NCBI RefSeq assembly: GCF_050433505.1
Contig: NZ_JBNPXC010000001.1
Span: 806,001-870,000, forward strand
Direction: 5' to 3'
Length of the DNA stretch: 64,000 nt
Source of the DNA: Methanobacterium_D oryzae
Lineage (GTDB): Archaea > Methanobacteriota > Methanobacteria > Methanobacteriales > Methanobacteriaceae
Every line of letters starts with the position of its first letter. Position 1 is the first letter of the stretch. Below, in pieces: positions 36,778-45,826 of the stretch. The notes under the pieces are model-generated. The model searched no databases. It was given only the letters and a program-made list of their open reading frames with translations, and was not told where the DNA came from. Position numbers and translations under genes: made by a program.

Positions 36778-37032
36778 TACTTTTTAAAAAATATTTATTT
36801 TATTGAAAATTATAAATTTACATTCTTTACATGTGTACTGAATGGTTGAAATATGATATTTTTAGGCATTTTCGCATGCTTAGAATATTATTTCGTTATA
36901 GTGTAATTTAACGAAGTAAAATAACAGATCAGATCAGTAAATTTGTCATAATAGAATAAATTTAAATAGCAATTTACTTAATGTAACAAATTAAAATAAT
37001 TATAAAGTCTTTTTTATTAATTTCCTATTGGA

Positions 37033-37189
37033 GTTAATATTATAGAAGAGAAATTCAGGGGAAATCTTTGAAAAATCACCTATAGGAATTATATTCTTTG
37101 ATAAAGAAGGTAATTTAACTGACACTAACAAATCAGCATTAAAAATATGTTATTTATTAATTAATTTAAAAATAAGCTTAAAATTCTAA
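37033..37189 (+). pseudogene. Decayed PAS-domain fragment with frameshift
   Basis: One frame (from 37033) reads VNIIEEKFRG and then stops. The next frame (from 37061) continues EIFEKSPIGIIFFDKEGN and then LTDTNKSALKI before a stop at 37187-37189. Joined, this is the standard entry into a PAS domain of a sensor kinase (EEKFR, EIFEKSPIGI). No start, kinase domain or continuation remains, so it is a relic of a PAS protein like those at 11.7 and 14.6 kb. Confidence 0.6.
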
Positions 37190-37421
37190 ATTACTTAGTT
37201 TTTTTATTTTAGATCATAAATGATTTGTTTTATTGTTTTTGCTTAAGGTTTATATAGTTAATTATATGTATATTGAATATTATGTAAATAATACATTAAT
37301 AATAAGGAGGACGTATACATTTAGAAAGAACTTTTTTATTTCGCTTGGAGTTAGCGAGTTAATTGTAACTAAATGAGCGTCAGGAATGCTAAAATTAAAA
37401 TAATACAAGGAGGTATATTTT

Positions 37422-38510
37422 TTGAAGATCAATTTAGAAAGAAAAATTTTTGCACTAGTAAGTGTAATTTTTTTGACAATTGTTTGTTGTGGAGCAGCTT
37501 CAGCTTCTACATGGCATAACCAGACTTTAGATGATGCGGGGATATCTGACTATGCTGTTGATACTTCTATTGCTACTAGCTCCAGCGGTAAGCCACATAT
37601 TGCCTATACTTCTGATGAGGGCTTAAAATATACTTATTATGATGGTAAGAAATGGGTTAATCAAACAGTAGATAGCTCAGTGGATTCTACTTATGATTGT
37701 TCTTTAGCTTTGAGCTCTTATAATCAACCAAGAATTAGTTATGGCTCATACGATGGTAATTTGAAGTTTGCTATTTGGAATGGTACTGCTTGGAAGAAAC
37801 AAAACTTGGATTATTCTGGTAAAAGTTCTTCTTTGGCTTTGGATTCTTATAACAAGCCTCGCATAAGTTATACTAATTTAGATGGGGCTTTGAGGATTGC
37901 TTATTGGACAGGTACTCAATGGAAAACACAAACTTTAGATCAATGTAGTAATAGCAATTTTAATGGATCTGTTGGTGAAAATTCTCTGGTTTTGGATTCC
38001 TACAATAACATGCGCATTAGTTATATATTGCACTATTTTTATGGGGAAGAAACACCTAGTTTTAGTCATTCTGAATTAAAATTGGCTATTTGGACTGGAA
38101 GCAAATGGAGTAAACAAGTATTAGACAGTACGGCTCCTTACGGTGAAGAATGGATAACATTAGGGTCTTTGGTTTTGGATTCTAAAAATAGGCCACACAT
38201 TAACTACGTTAAAAGTGAAACTTTAAAATATATTAAATGGACAGGTACAACATGGAGTAAAACAGCATTAGGTTTTGCTACAGGCTATAGTTCTTTGGCT
38301 TTAGATTCTGCTGGAAATCCTCATATCTGCTACGAAGGAGGATCAACTTTATACTTTGCTACTAAACATGGAGTTGATTCATGGGATATTATAGAATTAA
38401 TCGATCCAGGATTTATTCCTTCTCTGGTTTTGGGTGGTATCTATGAACAGCCTCAAATAGCATATGTAGACCTCATTAACGGATTATTTAGATATGTCTG
38501 GTTTTCGTAG
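37422..38510 (+). CDS. Secreted beta-propeller-like repeat protein
   Basis: A 362-residue protein starting at TTG, with AAGGAGG nine bases upstream. A signal peptide (basic start, hydrophobic 10-28, cleavage near ASAST) leads to about seven repeats of some 45 residues with the pattern SLALDSYNKPRISY, then a few residues, IAYWTGTQWKTQTLD. Regular SxxLDSxxxPxISY and W-xx-LD strands are those of propeller blades, as in surface lectin-like or cell-contact proteins. There is no anchor, so it is probably released or held by partners. A weak copy of its leader (AAGGAGG ... TTTAGAAAGAA) lies about 110 bp upstream. Confidence 0.72.
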   Translation: MKINLERKIFALVSVIFLTIVCCGAASASTWHNQTLDDAGISDYAVDTSIATSSSGKPHIAYTSDEGLKYTYYDGKKWVNQTVDSSVDSTYDCSLALSSYNQPRISYGSYDGNLKFAIWNGTAWKKQNLDYSGKSSSLALDSYNKPRISYTNLDGALRIAYWTGTQWKTQTLDQCSNSNFNGSVGENSLVLDSYNNMRISYILHYFYGEETPSFSHSELKLAIWTGSKWSKQVLDSTAPYGEEWITLGSLVLDSKNRPHINYVKSETLKYIKWTGTTWSKTALGFATGYSSLALDSAGNPHICYEGGSTLYFATKHGVDSWDIIELIDPGFIPSLVLGGIYEQPQIAYVDLINGLFRYVWFS

Positions 38511-38858
38511 CATCGTATTTTTCAGTATTTGAATTTAAAAATTATTTTTTTTATTTTTTTATTATACATATCCAAAAGCAAAAAAAATTACTCGTGTATC
38601 TATTAAAATAGAGATGCATGTATTTGGATAGAAAGAATAGGTATAGGTACAATAATTGTCCGTTCTAATAGGGAATTTAACCTTGTATACATAGTTCAGT
38701 TCAAAGATATTCAGATATACCAGAAATTAATATTGTCATGCTTATTTAATAAAATAGTATTTGAAAAATAGTTTTTTAATTATAAAAATCGGAGGTTCCT
38801 ATTAAATAATTAGGTTCCTTTTTCCTAGATAATTTATTTCGTGGTTTATTAAGGAAAT
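38511..38858. other. Gap between convergent genes with a two-part hairpin
   Basis: This 348-bp non-coding gap has outer arms TATCCAAA (38569-38576) and TTTGGATA (38623-38630) and inner arms TCTATT (38599-38604) and AATAGA (38607-38612). AGGTTCCT is also directly repeated (38793-38800 and 38812-38819). A terminator or a small structured RNA is possible. I see no gene. Confidence 0.35.
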
Positions 38859-39413
38859 CTATTGATTAAATTCTTCCAGATATTTATTTTTAATTTTTTC
38901 GAATTCTTCCTCTGATATTGCCCCTATATCCAATAATTCTTTTGCTTTTTTTATTTTATCAAGTAAATCTGTATTTTCATCTGAAATTTCCAGTTCATAT
39001 TCTGTTTCTTCAGCATCTATTTCTATTGGTGTTTCTTTAATGTCATCAAGTTTTTCATCTTCGGGAGTTTCTTCTATAAACTCAACTGATAATTCTTTTA
39101 AATTTTTTCCACAACCAATGCAGAATTTAGCGGTTTCCTTATTTTCAGTTCCACATTCTGGGCAGATAATAGGGTTAGAATTAATTTCTTTCACTTCTTG
39201 TTCTTTTTTTAATTCATTTCCACAATTAATGCAATATTTGGAGGTTTCAAGATTCATAGTTTGACATTTAGGACAGATGATCCTATTTTCTTGGTGTGTT
39301 TTTATTTCTTTTTTAATAATTTGTGGTTTATTTGCAGTTTGTAGTTCTTTATCTGGATTTATGCCTTTTCTTTTCATTTCAAGTCTTCTTGATATTTCCT
39401 CTTTTGAAACCAT
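38859..39413 (-). CDS. Double zinc-ribbon protein with C-terminal SHOCT domain
   Basis: A 184-residue soluble protein. Two zinc ribbons read CPKCQTMNLETSKYCINCG and CPECGTENKETAKFCIGCG. An acidic stretch follows (EETPEDEKLDDIKETPIE), and the protein ends in a SHOCT helix pair (LLDKIKKAKELLDIGAISEEEFEKIK), a short C-terminal domain linked to oligomerisation. I chose the ATG at 39413, with GGTGA six bases upstream, over the GTG at 39422. Such proteins are common in methanogens with no known function. Confidence 0.78.
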   Translation of the reverse strand: MVSKEEISRRLEMKRKGINPDKELQTANKPQIIKKEIKTHQENRIICPKCQTMNLETSKYCINCGNELKKEQEVKEINSNPIICPECGTENKETAKFCIGCGKNLKELSVEFIEETPEDEKLDDIKETPIEIDAEETEYELEISDENTDLLDKIKKAKELLDIGAISEEEFEKIKNKYLEEFNQ

Positions 39414-39783
39414 AATCTTCACCCATAATCATTTTTTTAAGTAGAATAATGTCAATTTATCTTTTACTACAATCTTTTTGGCTAATCATCTTTACTACTT
39501 AAAACATTAATAAGATTCTATTTATTATTTTGCTATTTTATTATTGTGGTTATAATAAATAGCAAAATATATTTAATAAAATGAGCAAGTTGTAGTTTTA
39601 AAAACCCCTTTTAATTAAAAATAATTTAATCATTTAAAATATAATAATCTACATCATGTTTATTTAATAAAATAAAAGAACAATTTCAAGGTTTAATCTT
39701 GTTATATTTGATATTCAAACAAGAATTAAAAACAATTATAATATATATTAGTTTAAAAAAATGTAAAATTGGAGATTAATAAT
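39414..39783. promoter_or_regulatory. Divergent intergenic region with 12-bp inverted repeat
   Basis: TATTTTGCTATT (39526-39537) and AATAGCAAAATA (39558-39569) form perfect 12-bp arms around a 20-base loop, between two divergently transcribed genes. A terminator makes little sense here, so an operator dyad or small RNA is more likely. The rest is plain AT-rich sequence. Confidence 0.4.
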
Positions 39784-40488
39784 TTGAAAGCAATGCTTCT
39801 TCGTATTGGAATAGACAAAGGTACTGATGGCTGTCTTGCACCAATTTTTAAAGATTCTTCCTTTGAATACATTCCCTTGTCAGAAACTGATATAAAATCA
39901 ACTGAAAATAGAACTTACAGGGATATCATTGGTAAAAATGGTAAACCATTGTCTTTTTATCTTCCAGATAGGGTTAAAGATAGAAAAATGCACTTTGATC
40001 CTGAATTTAATACTTTCACTTATGGTGATCAGGGTTCTAAAAGAAATTATCTATTGAAATTAGAAAAGAGTGATTTATTAGTTTTTTATGCAGGCTTAAC
40101 TCCATTTAACCACGAAATATTAGATGAAGCATTGTATATCATTGGTTATTTTACTGTGGAAAATGTAATTGATTTTAATAAACTTAGAAAAGATGAAATA
40201 GAAAAATACTGTAAAATTTATTTTAATAATGCCCATATTAAAAGGAACTTTTTTTTTGATAACTTTGTTATCGTGACTGGGGATAAAGATAAAAGTAAAT
40301 TGATAGATAAAGCAATATTAATCAGCGAAAAAAAGCTTAACAGGATTGGAAGGCAGTATCATATTGTATCTCGGAAAATGGAAAAGCTTTTGGGAATTAG
40401 GGGATCTATTCAAAGGAGTATACCTCCAAGATTTATAGAAAATAAGAAAAATTTAGATAATCTTTTGAAGTTGTTGAATTACCCTTAA
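39784..40488 (+). CDS. Nmad3-like (nucleotide modification associated domain 3) protein
   Basis: A 234-residue protein. I set the start at TTG 39784, nine bases after GGAG, giving MKAMLLRIGIDKGTDGCLAPIFKDSSFEYIPL. The opening RIGIDKGTDGCLAPIF and FEYIPL, and the later DLLVFYAGL, match my recollection of the Nmad3 family, predicted to work on modified nucleotides in phage and mobile DNA. Methyltransferases or other modification genes are absent nearby, so this is an orphan copy. The family assignment is from pattern memory. Confidence 0.55.
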   Translation: MKAMLLRIGIDKGTDGCLAPIFKDSSFEYIPLSETDIKSTENRTYRDIIGKNGKPLSFYLPDRVKDRKMHFDPEFNTFTYGDQGSKRNYLLKLEKSDLLVFYAGLTPFNHEILDEALYIIGYFTVENVIDFNKLRKDEIEKYCKIYFNNAHIKRNFFFDNFVIVTGDKDKSKLIDKAILISEKKLNRIGRQYHIVSRKMEKLLGIRGSIQRSIPPRFIENKKNLDNLLKLLNYP

Positions 40489-40743
40489 AATATGTAAAGT
40501 CATTTTTATCATTTTGCTGATTTTTGATAACATTTAAATAGTACTAAAAATCAATACGATAATAATATATTACGAAATTGTGTTGAAATACTTATAATTT
40601 TAATTATCAAAATAAACAGCAAAAGCCATCTAATAAGTTAAATATTGTTTTATATTTCTTTGAATATGTGGTGGTTAATTTAAGTTCCATATAAAGATGT
40701 AATTTAGTTTATTTTGACTCTTTTTTAGATTTAAATAAATATT

Positions 40744-41346
40744 ATGGAGTTGATTTTTACGTTTGAAACTATAAATTATACACCTTTATTGACTACATGT
40801 TTAGGTGTTATTATGGGGTTAGCGTCTAGTGAATTAAGTAACTGGCGAAAAGATAAAAAAACCAAAAGGAGAAAGATTAATTCGACCCGTACTTTAATAT
40901 TCCTTGAAAATGAAAGGAATTTAGAATTACTTAAGGATTTTTGGTATAAATTAAACAAATCAGAAGAAAATGGGGAAAATGAAAATGATTCAAAGATTGC
41001 TATTGCGCATACGTTGGTTAAAATGCCAATGCCATGTTGGGATGATTTCATGTGGAGAAAACAGGCTTCATTACTTACTATAACTTTTAAAGATAAAGAA
41101 ATTTTCACAGTTTCTTCATTTAATAATTCTTTAGAAGTCCTTAAATCTATTTATTCTAAATTAATAGATTTAGATGCTAAAGATAGGGAATTTAACAGTA
41201 CATATGCTTCAAGTGGTGCTAAATTATCTTCACTCCCGCGTTCTAAACGTTTTCAAGAGGAAGCTCCTGGTTTATGGGATGAATTTGAAGAAATTACATT
41301 AGAATTAATTAAAAATGGCAATCCTTTAAATAAGATTAAAATTTAA
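40744..41346 (+). CDS. Hypothetical protein with N-terminal membrane anchor
   Basis: A 200-residue protein I do not recognise. Residues 12-28 form one hydrophobic helix (TPLLTTCLGVIMGLASS), followed by a very basic stretch (WRKDKKTKRRK) that would hold it on the inner side. The remainder is soluble and mostly helical. No catalytic motif is visible. No ribosome binding site is clear. It is isolated between the Nmad3-like gene and a convergent peptidase gene. Confidence 0.55.
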   Translation: MELIFTFETINYTPLLTTCLGVIMGLASSELSNWRKDKKTKRRKINSTRTLIFLENERNLELLKDFWYKLNKSEENGENENDSKIAIAHTLVKMPMPCWDDFMWRKQASLLTITFKDKEIFTVSSFNNSLEVLKSIYSKLIDLDAKDREFNSTYASSGAKLSSLPRSKRFQEEAPGLWDEFEEITLELIKNGNPLNKIKI

Positions 41347-41473
41347 AGGAGCTTTATTTATTTTTGTTTACTCTTGATGCTTAAAACATTTTATATAGAA
41401 TATTAAGAACTATTTATTATTTTACAGGATTAGCAGTATTTAGATAAAACTCGATTTTATAGAATTTAAACTA

Positions 41474-42664
41474 TCAAAATACAGGAATCAAGCCATGACT
41501 ATTTCCAGTAATGCATTCTCCACCTTGAGGAGTTACTATAAATGTGTTTTCAATTCCAACCATTCCAATGTCTTTAATTCCTTTTTTAGGTTCTACTGCA
41601 AACACCATATTTTCTTTTAGGGGTTCATCAAATCTTTCTGCAATTACAGGCAGTTCATCAATTAATAAGCCTATTCCATGGCCTAAAAACTTCACCCTAC
41701 GTTTACCAAAACCCATGAAGTTTTCAAGAAATTCGTTATCAAGATCATTCATTATAGTAGTGTAAATTTCTGAAGGTATATGACCTGGTTTTAAAAGCCC
41801 TGCAATTTCATCTTGTATTTCTACGCATTTATTATGTGCATCTATTGCATATTGTGGGAGAGAAGAGCCAAACATGTAGGTCATGGTTTTATCTGTATTG
41901 TAACCATCAACACCGCATCCAATATCAATAAATATTAGATCACCTTTTTTAAGTTTTCTATCACGACTTCCAAGAATAGGAGCTGCAGAACTTAATCCAT
42001 AATTTCCGCTAGCACCGTCAAAATAAGTTGGATAAAGAGAACTTTCACCAAAACCAACATGTCCTACTACAATTTCTGTATCAAACATGCCAAAACGGGT
42101 TACTCCATGATGTCCTTCATTTATCATTATTTTAAACAATTCAGCTGCTAGATCTGCTTCACTCATTCCTTCTTGTAATATTTCTGGTGCGATGTCTTCA
42201 AGTACATATTGATGAATTTTACCAGATTTTCTCATTAATGATAATTCATATTTACTTTTAACGGCTCTAACTGCAGCAATACCAGTATCTAACGGTTTGA
42301 AATTCTTAAATGGAAAATGTTTTTGAAATCTTTGATAAAGAGCTAAAGGAACTGCTTCAGTTTCTAAATATACTGTATCTGGAAGATTATCTTCTTTCTT
42401 TGCAGCGTCACGAAAACTGTTCATATATTCTATTTTTTCAAATAATGACTCATCTAATGTCCTTTCATAGCTTCGTCGTACCCAAAATGTTGCATCATCA
42501 TTTCGAGGAATAATTAACATGCCATCTTGCATAGTGCCTGTAAAGTAATAGAGGTTTATTTTGCTAAATACAATAGCTATTTCCCATTCTGGATTTGATA
42601 TATCCATATGTTCCCTAAAACGTTTCATACGATTTTCAAGTTCAATAGAAGGCACTTTCTTCAT
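41474..42664 (-). CDS. M24-family metallopeptidase (Xaa-Pro peptidase-like)
   Basis: A 396-residue cytoplasmic protein with an N-terminal creatinase-like domain (1-140) and a pita-bread M24 domain. The five metal ligands are visible: Asp in FIDIGCGVDG and in YNTDKTMTY, His in FLGHGIGL, Glu in FAVEPKK and Glu in GIENTFIV. This fits dinuclear-metal cleavage of Xaa-Pro bonds; creatinase-like activity is less likely but cannot be excluded. GGAG stands about 13 bases before the ATG, farther than usual. It is transcribed alone. Confidence 0.85.
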   Translation of the reverse strand: MKKVPSIELENRMKRFREHMDISNPEWEIAIVFSKINLYYFTGTMQDGMLIIPRNDDATFWVRRSYERTLDESLFEKIEYMNSFRDAAKKEDNLPDTVYLETEAVPLALYQRFQKHFPFKNFKPLDTGIAAVRAVKSKYELSLMRKSGKIHQYVLEDIAPEILQEGMSEADLAAELFKIMINEGHHGVTRFGMFDTEIVVGHVGFGESSLYPTYFDGASGNYGLSSAAPILGSRDRKLKKGDLIFIDIGCGVDGYNTDKTMTYMFGSSLPQYAIDAHNKCVEIQDEIAGLLKPGHIPSEIYTTIMNDLDNEFLENFMGFGKRRVKFLGHGIGLLIDELPVIAERFDEPLKENMVFAVEPKKGIKDIGMVGIENTFIVTPQGGECITGNSHGLIPVF

Positions 42665-43006
42665 ATTTAGGCTCCATTTAAGTTTACTAGCTATATGATA
42701 TTACTATTTTTTTAATATTTAAATAATCTTTTAAATTTGAATAAATCAGAAATTAAAACTTAGAGAATGAATCATTAATATTAATTTTCCAGTATTGGTA
42801 AATCAGTATTTTTAACATGTAGTTAGTTATAACGATTAGAAATAATATTATGGCGTTAAATACCAGATAATGTTATAAGTAGGGCTAATTACTATCTTTT
42901 TTTAAAGATATCTATAAAAAAAATAGTTAATGTCTAAAAAAATAAAATGGAAAAATCTTATGGGATTTTTCCTTGTCATTTAACATTGAAGGGGTGAAGG
43001 AGGTGT
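42665..43006. other. Gap upstream of M24 gene, with PepSY gene terminator
   Basis: This 342-bp non-coding stretch holds the promoter side of the M24 peptidase gene and the terminator hairpin for the PepSY protein gene at 42949-42972. A second hairpin spans the PepSY stop codon (GGTGTC/GACACT near 43001-43021). Nothing else is seen. Confidence 0.4.
42949..42972 (-). terminator. Terminator after the PepSY protein gene
   Basis: GGAAAAATC (42949-42957) and GATTTTTCC (42964-42972) pair perfectly over nine bases. On the minus strand the hairpin is followed by ATTTTATTTTTTTAG. It lies about 35 bases beyond the PepSY gene stop. Confidence 0.65.
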
Positions 43007-43381
43007 CTATTCAGACACTCCTCCGGCTCCTCCCAGGTTTTTCCCTGTTTGTGCATCAATGTCTATTTCTCCAACGTTTTTCCCGTTTAATTTAATAGGA
43101 ACTGTGTATACAAGTTTACCATCTTGTTTACTTAATGTTGGAGTTCCTGCACTTGCTCCTGGTTCTTCAATGTATTTTTCAGCAATTGATTTAGCTTTTG
43201 CTGCAGATATTGTGGTTTGTTCATCGGTTTTATCCGATGTACTGCCATTGTCTGCTGAGTTTTGCTGAGTTTCCTGATTGGAATTACTAGCGGAATTATT
43301 TTGATCCGCACTTCCAGCAGCAAATACCAAAGCTGCCGCAGCAACTATTACCACTATTGCAATTATTGATTTTTTAATCAT
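43007..43381 (-). CDS. Secreted PepSY-domain protein
   Basis: A 124-residue protein with a signal or anchor segment (5-22), an Asn/Ser/Gln-rich linker and a PepSY-like domain: ISAAKAKSIAEKYIEEPGASAG, then KLVYTVPIKLNGKNVGEIDIDAQTGKNLGG. PepSY domains inhibit or modulate secreted peptidases. It lies 53 bases downstream of the pseudomurein peptidase gene on the same strand, so it could control that enzyme; this is inference. The C-terminal GGAGGVS tail is shared with the paralogue at 48741-49103. GGTGA precedes the ATG. Confidence 0.8.
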   Translation of the reverse strand: MIKKSIIAIVVIVAAAALVFAAGSADQNNSASNSNQETQQNSADNGSTSDKTDEQTTISAAKAKSIAEKYIEEPGASAGTPTLSKQDGKLVYTVPIKLNGKNVGEIDIDAQTGKNLGGAGGVSE

Positions 43382-43433
43382 CTTTTCACCTTATTTTTTG
43401 GTTTAGAAAGACATAAAAAGGTTTATGCTTAGC

Positions 43434-44837
43434 TTAAAATGGCAATGAAGCATAATAACCTTTTACTGTTGCTGATGATGTGTACCAGTTATTTATAACA
43501 CCGAAAGTGTTTCTGGAACTTGTTGCATCAGCATTGTACCATTTACCATTTACATATACTTGAGCAATAACGTGTCCATACCAGTTACCACTTGTAAATT
43601 TAGCATAAACGTGTTTATATTTTGCAGGAATTCCTGCAGCACGTGTAAGAGCAATTAACAAGTGAGAAGTATCTACACAGTTCCCTGTCCTTTTAGAAAG
43701 GGTACCTGTAGCTCCATATTTAGTGTTATAGTAAAATGAGTAACCGATTTTGTCTCTTACCCAGTTGAATATTGCTACTGCTTTAGCATATGTTGTTGTT
43801 TTCCCTGCTGTTATTGAAGCTGCTAACGCCTTAATGCTTGCATTAGTCACTTGACAGTTTGCTGTTGCAGCCAAATACTTTTGTAGCTCTGCTGGAACTG
43901 GTGTACTGGTCTGTGAAACGGTACTCCATCGTTTTATTGAAACATAACTAGGTAATCTATTATTTGTTTTCTCAAAGTTTAGGGTCTTAGAAAACATGTA
44001 AATTAAGGATTCATATCTCATTTTACCGAGACTAGTGGTTGTGTAGTTTGGTAGTTTACCATTTGCATTTATGAATGCGTTAACTCTTTTTGCAATGTCT
44101 AAATAACTCGCTTTACTTAAAGTCCCAGTCGCACTTATAAGGCTTTCAGGAGCAGCTTTATTCGCATAATCCACTGATTTAAGTGTTATTGGATTATTTG
44201 TCCTGCTGTTTAACTGTAATAAGCAAGTGGTCATTAATTTTAAGAATTCAGGCATTTGTACTTGAGTTATACCAATTGTAACATAATTCGGTAATTCCTT
44301 TTTGTTCTCAATAAATGATTTTACTCTAGATGCTGCATCCTCAATTTGAGTTACAGTAAAGCTGGTTGTGGTAGTAGTCTTTGTTTCTCCTGCTGCTGCT
44401 TGCTGTTCTTCTTGAATATTTGATATATTCTGTGAAGATGTTTGATCTGCTGTATTTGATTCTGTAGTTACTGAATCTTGTTTTGTAATATTTGCAGATG
44501 GAGCCGCGTTTTGAGTACTTGTTTCTGTAGTTACTGAATTTTGACTTGCTGTACTTGTTTGAGTAGTACTTGTAGCTACTGTTGCATTATTAGTTTTTTC
44601 CGCTGTGTTTACATTATTTTCGACTGTATTTTGCGTTTCAGTCTGTTCATTTACAATATTTGAATTATTTATTTGTGTATTTACGTTTTCTTCCACAGTA
44701 CTGGTATCTGCAGTCTGTGTTTCTACAGTCTCATTTTCTACTGCGCTTGCAGTAGAAATACCACCAAGTGATAAACTGGCGATCAAGAAGACTGTAAATA
44801 AAAGTTTCTTCGTAATTATACCGCCTCCGATTCCCAA
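43434..44837 (-). CDS. Pseudomurein-binding repeat protein with transglutaminase-like peptidase domain
   Basis: A 467-residue secreted wall protein. A signal peptide ends near STASAVE, then a Thr/Asn/Gln-rich linker (about 40-165). Two or three pseudomurein-binding repeats follow (VKSFIENKKELPNYVTIG; VNAFINANGKLPNYTT; LNFEKTNNRLPSYVSI). The C-terminal transglutaminase-fold domain has Cys in GNCVDTSH near 385, His in WYGHVIAQ near 420 and Asp in YNADATSS near 435, as in pseudomurein endoisopeptidases (PeiW/PeiP). It should cut or remodel wall peptide cross-links. The start is odd: GGAGG is followed after seven bases by ATT, not ATG, and the in-frame TTG at 44837 lies before the GGAGG. Confidence 0.85.
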   Translation of the reverse strand: MGIGGGIITKKLLFTVFLIASLSLGGISTASAVENETVETQTADTSTVEENVNTQINNSNIVNEQTETQNTVENNVNTAEKTNNATVATSTTQTSTASQNSVTTETSTQNAAPSANITKQDSVTTESNTADQTSSQNISNIQEEQQAAAGETKTTTTTSFTVTQIEDAASRVKSFIENKKELPNYVTIGITQVQMPEFLKLMTTCLLQLNSRTNNPITLKSVDYANKAAPESLISATGTLSKASYLDIAKRVNAFINANGKLPNYTTTSLGKMRYESLIYMFSKTLNFEKTNNRLPSYVSIKRWSTVSQTSTPVPAELQKYLAATANCQVTNASIKALAASITAGKTTTYAKAVAIFNWVRDKIGYSFYYNTKYGATGTLSKRTGNCVDTSHLLIALTRAAGIPAKYKHVYAKFTSGNWYGHVIAQVYVNGKWYNADATSSRNTFGVINNWYTSSATVKGYYASLPF

Positions 44838-45452
44838 TCATTGAAAAACTCACTTGGAGTTTCCCTCGGGGTAGGCACTAATTAACCTTCAGACCTTATA
44901 AATGTTTTGGTTTTAATTCTAAAAAAAGGCATTAAGAGAGCTCTTTTTTTAATTTAGGACACTCTATGTGGTTATTTAAACACGTAATTTTGGATAAGCT
45001 CTCTCAATTAATATTTTTAATAAATAATGTTATTTTAAACATTATTTTGTAAAAAGGGCCATACTCATTACTTTTATAAAATTATCATTATGGGTGAAAT
45101 CATTAAATAGTGCATAGGGGGTTTTTATTTGAAATAAAAAGTGTTTTTAGGAATTTAAGAAATATGATTATTTTTATTAATTAATTACCAATTATTATGT
45201 TAAAAATGTAAATAATGAAACTATCTTTTAATCCTTTTTTGTATTTTTTTAAGTATAATTTTTATTTTTTAAAATAAGTACAATTCATATTTTCGAGTCA
45301 ATTAAGTAATTCAATTTTAGATGTAATGGGGTATTTGTTAATTTTAAAATTATATTTGTCCTATACACATGAAAAATTCAATTATAATAATATAATTTAG
45401 TTAAATATAATAATTAATATTTATATAGTAATAATAAGTGTGGGGTGAATTA
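44838..45452. promoter_or_regulatory. Divergent intergenic region with wall-gene leader
   Basis: In the minus-strand leader of the pseudomurein peptidase a small hairpin is visible (AAACTC/GAGTTT, 44846-44862 on plus coordinates), and a TATA-like TTTATAAGG lies near 44895. Inverted arms AGAGAGCT (44935-44942) and AGCTCTCT (44997-45004) are also present. The rest (45.05-45.44 kb) is AT-rich with no ORF; GGGGTGA just before 45453 is the binding site of the next gene. Confidence 0.4.
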
Positions 45453-45737
45453 ATGCATTATGTGCTTGTAAAACATAAAGTTAAAGATTATGGTAGATGG
45501 AAGTCCATTTATGATGAAAACATTACTAATCGTAAAGATAACGGTTCTAAAGGAGCTCATGTCCTTCGAGGGGTAGAAGATCCTAATGAAGTGATAATTT
45601 TATTTGAATGGGATAATCTAGACAACGCTCGAAAGTTCTTTGAATCCTCAAATCTAAGAATGAGGCTTCAAAATGCAGGAGTTATGGATAAACCAGAGAT
45701 ATATTTCCTTGAGGGAATAGGAAGAACATCTGCATAA
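45453..45737 (+). CDS. Small dimeric alpha/beta-barrel protein (antibiotic-biosynthesis-monooxygenase-like)
   Basis: A 94-residue protein, with the start set at the ATG at 45453, five bases after GGGGTGA. The sequence HYVLVKHKVKDYGRWKSIYDE and later VIILFEWDNLDNARKFFESSNLR fits the ferredoxin-like ABM/stress-responsive fold. The true substrate or role is unknown; many members are stress-related or structural dimers. It stands alone. Confidence 0.7.
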   Translation: MHYVLVKHKVKDYGRWKSIYDENITNRKDNGSKGAHVLRGVEDPNEVIILFEWDNLDNARKFFESSNLRMRLQNAGVMDKPEIYFLEGIGRTSA

Positions 45738-45826
45738 TTAGGAATATAATTTAGAATTATTAGAATTATTTAGAGATCAATTTATAAATGCAACTTAAAT
45801 TTAAACTCATTTGTTGAAATAAAATA

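Larger units (their letters stand above)
36335..37421. other. Long gap with terminator, small ORF and PAS remnant
   Basis: This 1.09-kb stretch holds the lon terminator (36362-36404), a possible 56-residue membrane peptide gene (36607-36777), a decayed PAS-domain fragment (37033-37189) and a partial duplicate of the 5' region of the beta-propeller gene near 37300-37340. The rest is AT-rich with no other feature seen. Confidence 0.5.
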
